Source: Oscillospiraceae bacterium (GTDB taxonomy: Bacteria > Bacillota > Clostridia > UMGS1883). Taken from it: 12,822 nucleotides of DNA. Below are positions 1 to 8,300 of this stretch, piece after piece; the stretch's first letter is position 1, and each line of letters starts with the position of its first letter. The stretch is taken from assembly GCA_022508735.1 (NCBI GenBank), contig JAFLUQ010000056.1, positions 1 through 12,822 on the forward strand, written 5' to 3'. A program made the position numbers and the translations under genes. The notes below the pieces were generated by a model that was not told the DNA's origin, ran no database searches, and worked only from the letters and a program-made list of their open reading frames with translations.

Positions 1-178
1 AGCAGATTGCCCTTTTGAGGTTACCCTTCAAACGGATTTATCCGTTTGAATAGCCCAATAGTAACAAAATAAACTTCAGTTTAATTGGGTATAAATTGGT
101 AACAGCTACTACGGAGCGCAGATGTATCATTATACTTCAAGCTTCGATAAAGGGCGAGATGCGACGCTGATTTACACT
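1..178. other. Left-edge intergenic region without a convincing gene
   Basis: I see no supportable gene here. Short open frames enter from the left on the plus strand and stop at about 48 and 53; either could be the tail of a gene outside the window, but neither tail is recognisable. The stretch is AT-richer than the aroB gene beside it and is dominated by inverted repeats at 20-103 (separate entry). On the minus strand a TATAAT sits at 129-134, just downstream of aroB, but no acceptable -35 box lies 16-18 nt before it. Confidence 0.6.
20..103. repeat. Nested inverted repeats with three-way-junction potential
   Basis: Three sets of complementary arms are arranged like a closed RNA fold. The outer arms GTTACC (20-25) and GGTAAC (98-103) pair perfectly. 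Inside lies a 10-bp hairpin, TTCAAACGGA (27-36) with TCCGTTTGAA (41-50) and loop TTTA. Next comes a second hairpin, CCCAAT (54-59) with ATTGGG (84-89), which contains a further 5-bp stem TAAAC (70-74)/GTTTA (79-83) with loop TTCA and a 10-nt bulge on one side. No run of T follows the 10-bp hairpin on either strand, so it does not look like a simple intrinsic terminator. It could be a structured RNA, a leader for a gene left of the window, a small repeat element, or chance. The pairing is seen in the sequence; any function is inference. Confidence 0.5.
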
Positions 179-1225
179 TTATTCACCTTTTGCTATGATT
201 TCAAGTTCAGACTTATGCACCTTTTTATAGTAGCCCTCGCCCATGCGGCGTACAAGCACTATGCTTATATAGTCGCCGGTGCGCTTTTTATCGTGGGAAG
301 CGGCGGTTATGAGCTGATCACGATGCTCGCACACCGTAGGCAGGCCGAACTTCTCATTCAGACGGCGGATTATATCCAGCGTGCCCGGCTCGGTAAGACC
401 GTTTTTCTCGGCATACTCTGTCATTATGCACATACCCATAGCAACTGCCGCACCGTGGCTGTAGGTGCCGTAGCCGTAAAAATTCTCTATGGCGTGGCCT
501 ATCGTGTGGCCGAAATTGAGCAGCATACGCTCGCCCGTATCGCGCTCATCGTTAAGCACAACAGCGGCCTTTATGGCGCAGCAGCGTGCAATGATATCCG
601 CAAGATCAAAGTTCCCGGAAAGGAGCTCGTCCGCCATTTTTGCGTCTCTGATGGCAGCGTACTTTATTATTTCCGCCATTCCGCAGGCCACTTCTCGCTC
701 AGGCAGAGTAGAAAGAGTGTCCATATCTATAAGCACGGCCGAGGGCTGATAGAAGGTGCCCACGAGGTTTTTACCGACAGCCAGATTTACGGCAGTCTTG
801 CCGCCAACACTGCTGTCGACCTGACTGAGCAGAGTGGTCGGCACCTGAATGAGCTTCACTCCGCGAAGCAGAGTTGAGGCCACAAAGCCGGCAAGATCGC
901 CCACCACGCCGCCGCCAAGGGCCACAACGCAGTCGCTGCGCGAAAAGTCGTGCTCCATAATTTCACTCAGCACCTGCTCAAACACGCCGAGGCTCTTGCT
1001 GTTCTCCCCCGCCTCTACCACTATGCGGAAGGGCTTTGCCCCTGCTTCGGCGAGCTGCTTTTCGAGCCTTTCTGCGTACAGCGGAGCCACATTGCTGTCG
1101 CTTATAACCGCAGCCTTTTTGCCGCTTACGTGCGCGGCCAAAATGTCGGCACAGCACCCCAGAAGGCCGCTGTCAATATATATTTTATACTCCCTGCCCG
1201 GGAGGTCAACGCTCAGTGTTCGCAT
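179..1225 (-). CDS. aroB: 3-dehydroquinate synthase
   Basis: This enzyme converts DAHP to 3-dehydroquinate, the second step of the shikimate pathway to aromatic amino acids, in the cytoplasm with NAD and a divalent metal. The protein has 348 residues, normal for the family. The N-terminal NAD-binding half carries the glycine motif GGGVVGDLAGF from residue 104, followed by PTTLLSQVDSSVGGKTAVN (129-147), a hallmark of the family. The C-terminal half carries the expected metal ligands: Glu185 in GMAEIIKYA, His240 in NFGHTIGHAIE and His257 in SHGAAVAMGM. His244 matches the conserved active-site histidine. The ATG at 1225 is preceded by a strong AGGAAGGA site and by a consensus promoter giving a leader of about 27 nt. 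No other shikimate gene lies beside it, and the gene appears intact. Confidence 0.97.
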   Translation of the reverse strand: MRTLSVDLPGREYKIYIDSGLLGCCADILAAHVSGKKAAVISDSNVAPLYAERLEKQLAEAGAKPFRIVVEAGENSKSLGVFEQVLSEIMEHDFSRSDCVVALGGGVVGDLAGFVASTLLRGVKLIQVPTTLLSQVDSSVGGKTAVNLAVGKNLVGTFYQPSAVLIDMDTLSTLPEREVACGMAEIIKYAAIRDAKMADELLSGNFDLADIIARCCAIKAAVVLNDERDTGERMLLNFGHTIGHAIENFYGYGTYSHGAAVAMGMCIMTEYAEKNGLTEPGTLDIIRRLNEKFGLPTVCEHRDQLITAASHDKKRTGDYISIVLVRRMGEGYYKKVHKSELEIIAKGE

Positions 1226-1259
1226 GTTAATCCTTCCTCAATTTAAACGATTTCTATAT

Positions 1260-1288
1260 ATTTTACTATATTATTTCTCTTTTGTCAA
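1260..1288 (-). promoter_or_regulatory. Sigma-A type promoter of aroB
   Basis: On the minus strand a perfect -35 box TTGACA (1288-1283) is followed by a 17-nt spacer and TAAAAT (1265-1260), one mismatch from the -10 consensus. The expected transcription start is near 1253, about 27 nt ahead of the aroB ATG. It stands back to back with the promoter at 1302-1330. Confidence 0.8.
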
Positions 1289-1301
1289 TACTGGAAAACG
1301 C

Positions 1302-1330
1302 TTGACTTTTTACCGAAAACGATGTATAAT
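1302..1330 (+). promoter_or_regulatory. Sigma-A type promoter of the small acidic gene
   Basis: TTGACT (1302-1307), a 17-nt spacer and a perfect TATAAT (1325-1330) precede the small gene at 1354. The expected start is near 1337, leaving a leader of about 17 nt that is mostly the ribosome binding site. Its -35 box is only 13 bp from the -35 box of the divergent aroB promoter, so a protein bound between them could affect both. Confidence 0.82.
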
Positions 1331-1353
1331 TAATATAGAAGGGAGGGTCTGTT

Positions 1354-1527
1354 ATGACAGACGCAAGAAAGAATATCAACGGCGCGGAAAAGCTTTTCCG
1401 AAGAATGAACGACAGGGCCTACAGCGAGGCCTTCGACCTCCCCGAGGACGCCATCCTGAATGAGGATTACATCCCCGAGGAGGACGAAATCGATCACGAA
1501 AAGGACACAGCAGTAAAAGGCAGATAA
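1354..1527 (+). CDS. Small acidic protein of unknown function (57 aa)
   Basis: I do not recognise the family. The gene is well supported by its signals: a consensus promoter, a strong GGGAGGG ribosome binding site (1341-1347) 6 nt before the ATG, one continuous frame, and a hairpin terminator 60 nt after the stop. The N-terminal half is mixed and basic-leaning (KLFRRMNDRAY at residues 14-24). Residues 27-50 are strongly acidic, with Glu/Asp clusters in LPEDAILNEDYIPEEDEID. There is no signal peptide, membrane segment or cysteine, so a soluble cytoplasmic protein is expected. A charge-split small protein of this sort could bind a partner protein or nucleic acid, but that is speculation. It stands alone as a single-gene transcript between aroB and the giant GH16 gene. 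Confidence 0.75.
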   Translation: MTDARKNINGAEKLFRRMNDRAYSEAFDLPEDAILNEDYIPEEDEIDHEKDTAVKGR

Positions 1528-1587
1528 AGGGCCGTAAAAAAACGCGCAGATCGTTCAAAGGCTATGGGCTGCATTACAACGTTTGGT

Positions 1588-1622
1588 AAAAAACGCGTGA
1601 AGCAATGCTTCACGCGTTTTTT
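1588..1622. terminator. Bidirectional intrinsic terminator
   Basis: A 10-bp GC-containing stem, CGCGTGAAGC (1594-1603) with GCTTCACGCG (1607-1616) and loop AAT, is flanked by six A on the left and six T on the right. The U-tract requirement is therefore met on both strands. It ends transcripts of the small acidic gene from the left and of the giant GH16 gene from the right; the latter's stop codon is only 7 nt away. Confidence 0.93.
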
Positions 1623-1629
1623 CTGTCAC

Positions 1630-2352
1630 TTAATAGTACTGGTAGCTTCTGATCCACTGGCACTGAAGTCCTGTGTTCCATACAGTAGAGCTGTTGGGCT
1701 CAGTCTCCCATGCACCTATACCTGTATTAAGTATCAGCTGCATATTCTTCTGTTTGTCTACATCGCTCGTACCGCGGCGGCTGAAGTAAAGATTGCCGTT
1801 GACGTACATATCAATGTAGTTGTAGCCCCAGTCTATGGTGAAGGTATTCCACTGAGTGCGCATATTGCCTACAGAGCCGTTATACATCCAGCCGGCATTC
1901 TCTTGGCCGCCGTGGGTGGCGGTGTACCAGGTGTTTGTGCCCTTACTGCTGAGGTATTCGAACATATCGGTCTCAGGCGGCCAGCTGTCGCGGCCGTTCA
2001 GCCAGAAGGCCGTCCAGTAGCCTACGGGGCTGTTGGGTTGCTTGAAGCTGCCCTCGATATAGCTGCCCTTGTTATATACCTTGCTGTTTACGCTGATTAC
2101 GCCGGTGTACGCACAGTATTTCTTCCATTTACCGCCGTTGATGCTGTCGCTGTAGCCGGTGGCGCCGCTGGAGTTCTTGATCCAGTCGTTGCTGGCTACC
2201 GGTGTTGCCTTAAGCGTTACCTGTCCGCCGCTGACTACAACGTTTTCGTTGCGGTGAACGGCGCTGTGGTTATGGTAGTTGGAGTACCACGGATAGCCCT
2301 TGTACCACTGGCCGCTGAGGCTGGAGCCGTTGAATGAGTCGGAAACATATTG
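1630..2352 (-). other. GH16 catalytic domain at the C-terminus of the giant protein
   Basis: Residues 2160-2399 of the giant protein read as one GH16 beta-jelly-roll. It opens with YVSDSFNGSSLSGQW and ends with a strand QCQWIRSYQYY at the very last residue. The active-site signature is ETDMFEY: Glu2286 (expected nucleophile), Asp2288 and Glu2291 (expected acid/base). This is the ExDxxE, beta-bulge type found in laminarinases, agarases, carrageenases and mucin-acting endo-galactosidases, not the ExDxE type of lichenases. Aromatic residues around the cleft are plentiful (YWTAFWLNGRDSW at 2271-2283). Thr2287 replaces the usual aliphatic residue. Subfamily and substrate remain open. Confidence 0.88.
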
Positions 2353-5300
2353 CTTCGACTCGTCGCGGAGATAGAAGCTGGAAGCCAATGCCTCTCCACC
2401 GCCTGGATTGGACTTGGTCTCTACAAAAGTTCCGTTCACGCGAAGGTAGCGGCCCTTCTCGCGGCAGAGTTCATAGGAGTAGTCACCCTTGCTGCCTATT
2501 CGTTTAACCTTGTAGAACGTGGCACGCTTACGGAAATCTTCGGTATCACTATATCGCCGCACAACAATATTATTGCTGCTGCCTTCCACTACCACGTAGC
2601 AGCCGGGCTGGCCGATAAGCTCAAAGGACACACCGTCGGGGTCATAGAGACCCTTGCGCTCCACCATGCGTGTGTAATACGGGTTTGCACCGCTTTCAAC
2701 GCCGAGGGCAGAGCCCACTGCATTGGCATGGACGACGAAATAACTCTGACCCTTATTATCTATGTCGTAGGCATCCTGAAGGCGGATTATGCCGTTGACC
2801 GCGGCAATATACGGCTTGGCCTCGCCCATATCACGAACCTCGATATTGTCGATAAACAGCTCGGTGCTGCCGCCCGCGCCCGTGTTGAATATTAGGGTGT
2901 CGATGGGCTTCTTCGACCAATCAGCCTTGAAGTCGTCGTTTCCTGCCGTAGGAATAGCAGCAGTGTTCGAGGAAACAGTTCTGCCGTCTGTAGCCTGAAC
3001 CGTGATGTTACCGAGAGTCGGGTTCACTGTGATATCAAAGTGCCAATTCTGACCGTAGCTGAGACGGTTGCTGCCGGTGCCGATAAAGGCGTTGTTGCTG
3101 CCCTTATTGTACTGGATAGAGGTGTTTCTGTTGAGCTGCATGCCATCAGACTGGGGACTGAAGCGCAGCTGAAGCGCCAAAGGATTAATCTGATCCGCGC
3201 CGCCGCTGTTATGCCCGCTCGCCAGAGCGAAGCCCGCCCACTCGCCGGGCGCAGGCTCGGTCGAGGCATACATATCAAAGCTTATCTTAGTTTCATTAAC
3301 CGTGGAGAGCTTGCCAAGATCAACATAGGCAAGCACGCCGCCGCTGCCGTTGGTGCCGCCATTTTGCTCACGGCCAACATTGTCGTAAAGATGGAGTGAC
3401 GCGTCGGTAACAGGGCTGTTTTTTATGTCTACATAAAGCTTGCTGCCATAGGAGGGATTATACGGAGCCTGATTATCCTCCTGAATAAGGGCGGAGGAAA
3501 GTCCGTTGCCGTTATCCTGACGAATCTCTTTTCCGTAAATACTGTCTTCATTAAAGTCATAGCTCTTTAAAATCTTGCCCTCGTTTTGACCGCTCTTTTT
3601 AAGGGGCGTTACGGCAAGGTCGTCGATATACATCTCGCACTTGCCGCCGGCGCCTGTGTTGAACATGATATAGTTCACAAAGCTGTTGCTCCACGTTTGG
3701 CTCATGGTGCGCTCGTCGTTATACAGGCCATAGCGCACAAAGGCAGACTCTGTCTTTTCGCCGTCAGAAACCGTAACAACAACGGAGTTACTGGCGGCGT
3801 CAACGTCAAGCATAACATCCCAGACGCAGTTGGCCTTAAAGGCCGTGCCCGAACCGAGAAGCGCGGTCTGGCTTCCCTCGTTATAGGTTATTGAACGCAT
3901 AACGTTGAATGCCATCTTATTCTTGCCTGAGGGCGACAGACGGAGCTGAAGCGCCGCAGGATGAGAAGTATCCGCACCGCCCTGTATGCGGCCGGAGCTG
4001 AGCGTCACACCTGCCCACTGAGCGTTGTAGTCCTTACCGGCAATAGTATTGGGCACATACCATTTGAAGCTGATGCGGTAGTTGTCGGAGGGAAGGGCTA
4101 TCTGGTGGAAAGCGCCTACCGATCCGGCACCGCCGCCGTTATCTGTGCGGTCCACATTATCGTAGAGGTGAAGAGCCGTGTTGCCCTCACTGAAGCCCAC
4201 ACCGTCGGGAGTGGGCGCTATGTCGGCATAGAGGTCTTTGCCTATCTGCGGAGTATAATCCGTATAGGTCATCTCACTCAGCGCCGCACTGCCCCAGTCT
4301 ACAGACGCAAGGCTGTCGCCGTCAAAGGTTTCGCAGCCGGTCGGGGCCGACTCATCAGCCGGCGTGCCATAGGCCTCGAAGGCCGTGAGGCTGAACCAAT
4401 GGTCAGAGGAGTGCTGTATTCCCTGATCGGTTATCTCGTCTCCCATCCAACCAAAGCCCTCTATTTTGATATATCTCGCAAATACCGGGCCTCCCTCAAC
4501 GGGGTAATACTCTATGTTTGCGGTATTTCCGGAGGACCATTTTTTTGTGATTATTACTGAATAATCTCCGTTCTTGTCGCCGTCGGAGGCGCTTATCGTA
4601 AAGCCTGTGCTGCGAACGTCGCCGCGATAGAAGGCCATGCCTATGGTGTGAACGCTGTATAAGCCGCCAAGGTCTATAATAGCCTCTACCGGTTTCTCAT
4701 CCGGCGAGCCCACCTCGCCGCTGGGCTGGCCGGACCAGCGGGTAGAGAGGTTGCGGTCCAGAATATGAACAGCCTCGTTGCCGCTCTGCTGATCAGTCGC
4801 CGTTATGCTGCGCTCCAGCGCAGGAATAAGTATCAGGTCGTCAGTAACGGGGCGCGGGGTGATGCCTAAGGGGTTGGTGGAATCTATCCGCCTTGTTATG
4901 GGCACGAGCTTATCCACACCGTCCCAGACGTAGATGACCGTTTTACGGCTGTCCGGAACGGGAAGATCCTTTTCAACAACCCTTGCTTCGGCGGTATTTG
5001 CCGCCAGCTCAACAAATTCGCGCGTTACGCCTTCAAGCCTGCCGTCCTCGCTGAAGGTGGCCACAATAACCTCTACCTTTACATCGTCCTCAGAGCCGTT
5101 GTATATGGCCGCTCTGGAACGGGTATAGGGAGTGCCGTCGCTATCAAGCAAGGTTTCAACCGAGGAGCTTACCGTAAAGCCGGCAACAGGCGCGCATGAA
5201 AGGTAAATTTCTTTCATATCGCCGTTCATTTTTACGCTGCCCGTAAGCTTGTCGAGGGCACTCTTACCGGCGTCGCTGATACCGGTTATTACATATGCGC

Positions 5301-8300
5301 CGTCACGGATATAGGCGTAGTCTGCGGAAAGGAAGAACTCGGAGCCGGGAAGCAGATATTCCCAGCGGGCCATAAGCTCCTCACTGCCGTACATATAGTG
5401 AATGACCAGCCTGTTACCACTGCCGAGCACAGGGTACAGCTCAGCATCACGGAAGTAGCTCAGTGTGTCGGGCAGAGCCAGCATCTGGCCCGGCCCCTCA
5501 TAATCATCGGAAAGCTCAGGCACTGTGAAGAACAGCTCCACAAAGTCGCCCGTGTTCTTCGTGCTAAGATATTCAAAGAACGCTTCTTTGCTCATTTCGC
5601 CCATCAGGTTATAAGCGTATTCCTCATTCATGCCGTCGGAGTATATTATATCGCCGGCATAGTCCGGTGCGCTTGTATCGCCAACGGTGAACGTCAGGCG
5701 GTAGGTGGTGCCGGGCAGAAGGCTGAACAGGTTTTCCACCGGAGTCTGCGGGTCGCCGTAGGCCGCGGGAGAAATCGCTATCTCCGCCTTAGCGCGCACG
5801 TTTTCGGGCGCATGCTCCACGTCGCCGTAAATAATCGCCTTGATTGGGCCGGCGGCGTCAATGGTAAATTCTGTCACTTCATCCCAGCGCCATGTTACGT
5901 TCTTGGTCACCCTTGCTCCGTTATCAAGCACAGCCGAAACGCTGTCAGGCAGCTCAGGCCGCACGCCGCTCCATGACGGGAAGGCGGCCTCACTCCCGGA
6001 ATATACTACCGGCTCGATTTCGGTGATCATGCGCTGAGTATAGCGTGCGTAAATATCATTACCGGAAACCTTGAGCCCCTTATGCTGCAGATCGGGGTCA
6101 ATGTCTTCTTCCTTCGGGGGATTCGGGGCAATTCTGAAATCATAGTAATAAATGGTTTTCGGGTCTATCTTCCCTGTTATATTACCATTCTCATCCCTAT
6201 CCGGCTCGGGATAGAATATCATATCGGGAACAGAGCCCTCATAGGTGTAGGGCTTGTCAAGCTTGCCGAGAAGCTCCAGCGGCTTGGCTATATCCTTGCC
6301 TGCTTTGCCCTCCACATAGTGAAGCGTAACAGGCGCGTTTTCAATGTAGTTGGTGGTACGCAGTCTCGGTGCCTGACCCTCTCTGTCGTCCACCGCGCCC
6401 TCCTTTGAGGTTATAACGGCGGCACAGTGGTCAGCCTCGATGTAGAAGGCAAGATATTCCGCATTACGGTTCGCGCGAACATAGTCGGTAACATCAAGGT
6501 CCACCCATGACTCGCCGGCAAAGTTTCTCTGCACGATCTGCTTTGTGGATATAAGCTTCGCATTTTCTATGAGCTTTTCGCTGTTATTCCAGGTTATGCT
6601 GTTTTCGTCCCAGCCGTCGGGAGAAATGCCATAGATGCTGTAAGTTGCCGTGAAATTGTTGCCGATGCTCTGGAAGAAGAGCCTGACCGAGGCATTTACA
6701 ATACCGTTGATCCATTCGCCGGGCTCGGTATTCTCGTCTCCGCCGCGCGTTCTGTCCCATACATTTTCCGCAAAGTCTCCGCCCTTGAAGCGGAGGAAAA
6801 TCTTTCTCTGGGTAGTTGCATCGCTGCCGCTCACGCGTATATCCACGCCGTTATGTGCAGTTGTCGGCTCACTCATCATCGTAAAGGCGTCGTCAAGAGC
6901 TATTCTCTCGTCCACATCGCCGTCCTCAACGAGCACCGTAAGGCCCACAGGCATGCCGCCCGGGTCAAGATTGCCGTGGGCAACGAAGGAGCCGAGCTGA
7001 GCGTAGGCCTCAGGTTCGATCTCATTCCATATAACGTTCATCTGGCTCGTTGATCCGTCTTCAACGTTCACGGTTACAGAGGCGGGAAGCATGGGAGCAA
7101 CGCCCGGCGCGGTGGAAATAGTGGTAAGCTCCACATTAATGCCAAGCACCTTTACCGTTGCAGCGATTGCGTCAGTAACTATCCCCTGAACGGTTCCTAT
7201 TACCGTGAACTCGCCGGCTTCAGAATAATTCTCCTCTGGGATAGAAGTCCAGCTCACGGGGTAGGTCTCTGTGCTGCCGTCGTTAAAGTATATCTCCACA
7301 GTTTCGGGAAGCTTCGGCGCAATAAACTGAATGGTCTTAACCTCTATTTTCTGAATTTCTTCTACACTCTTATCGTCGTATACGATATATATTTGATTGT
7401 CTCCGGGCTGCACAACGTAGGGCAGGGCATTTTTCGCCGCGGTTTTGGCCTCGGAATACACATATTTCTTTATCTGGCGCTGAATCTCCGGGGTAAAGCG
7501 ATTGCCTACCGGAAGTGTCAGCTTGTCTGGCTCTGCAATTTTCTCATTTGAGCCGTTAATATAGTTTACTGTTACAGAGGCATTCTCACGGTAAAGATAT
7601 TCAACGTAAGGCCTGCAGGTCTCATTTTGCGCCTCAAGCGAATAGAAATGGCTGACTGCCGTATTTCCCTTCAGTGCAAAGGCGTAAACTCCGTCCTCCG
7701 AGGGATGCGCGTTAACATAGTCGGCAATGTCAAAGGCATAGAAATCCAGAGGCACCGATTCGTTGTTCGGAACCGTTACCGTGGCCGCAGCCGAGCCGGA
7801 AATCGCCGGCTGATTTGCCCATGTAAGCTTGCCGCCGTCCCAATCCGCAGAGATGGGAATAAGGCTTATTTCCTGAGCCGCGTTAGCTATGCTCATGGCG
7901 CGAAGAACGATTTTAGCGCTGTCGTAATGCACGCTGCCGTCGGTTATAGGAAGCTTGACCTTTATAAAGCTGTTACGGGTGGACATGGCTCCGCCGTTGC
8001 CCCCGGCCGTCTTATCAACGGCTATAACTATATCCTCAGCGCTTCCGTGTGTATTTTCGCGCTCCGCGTCGCTGTCCTCGGCGTAGGTGTCCTCCACGAG
8101 AGCGTCCCGGCCGTACTTAGCGGATTCGAGCTGACTGTCGTAGCTTATCTCGAGCGTGGGGCGCACGTTAGCGCTTCCTGTTTCAGAAGAATAGAGCACC
8201 GCTCCCGCGCCGCTTATTTTAACGCGGAATGAAAACTCCGTTTTTCCTGTCTGCCGTATGTATGAGGTCAGGTCGGTCACAATTGCTGACCCAACTTTGG

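Noticed and set aside
27..50. Hairpin read as the terminator of aroB
   Set aside because: The stem is good but neither strand has a T run after it, and it lies about 130 nt beyond the aroB stop.
20..103. Integron attC site or insertion-sequence end
   Set aside because: The outer arms do not fit the attC core patterns (RYYYAAC/GTTRRRY), there is no neighbouring integrase or transposase, and no target duplication can be seen at the window edge.
122..877. Long plus-strand open frame opposite aroB
   Set aside because: It is antisense to a clear aroB with all catalytic motifs, has no ribosome binding site, and its protein has no recognisable pattern.
1564..2337. Plus-strand open frame of 257 codons overlapping the terminator and the GH16 domain
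   Set aside because: It would start inside the intergenic region without a good ribosome binding site, reads through the terminator hairpin and lies opposite the GH16 catalytic domain. Low-complexity Ala/Val-rich composition is typical of antisense frames.
3961..4560. Plus-strand open frame opposite the discoidin and first tandem domain
   Set aside because: No start signals and no recognisable motifs; it is fully explained as a shadow of the giant gene.
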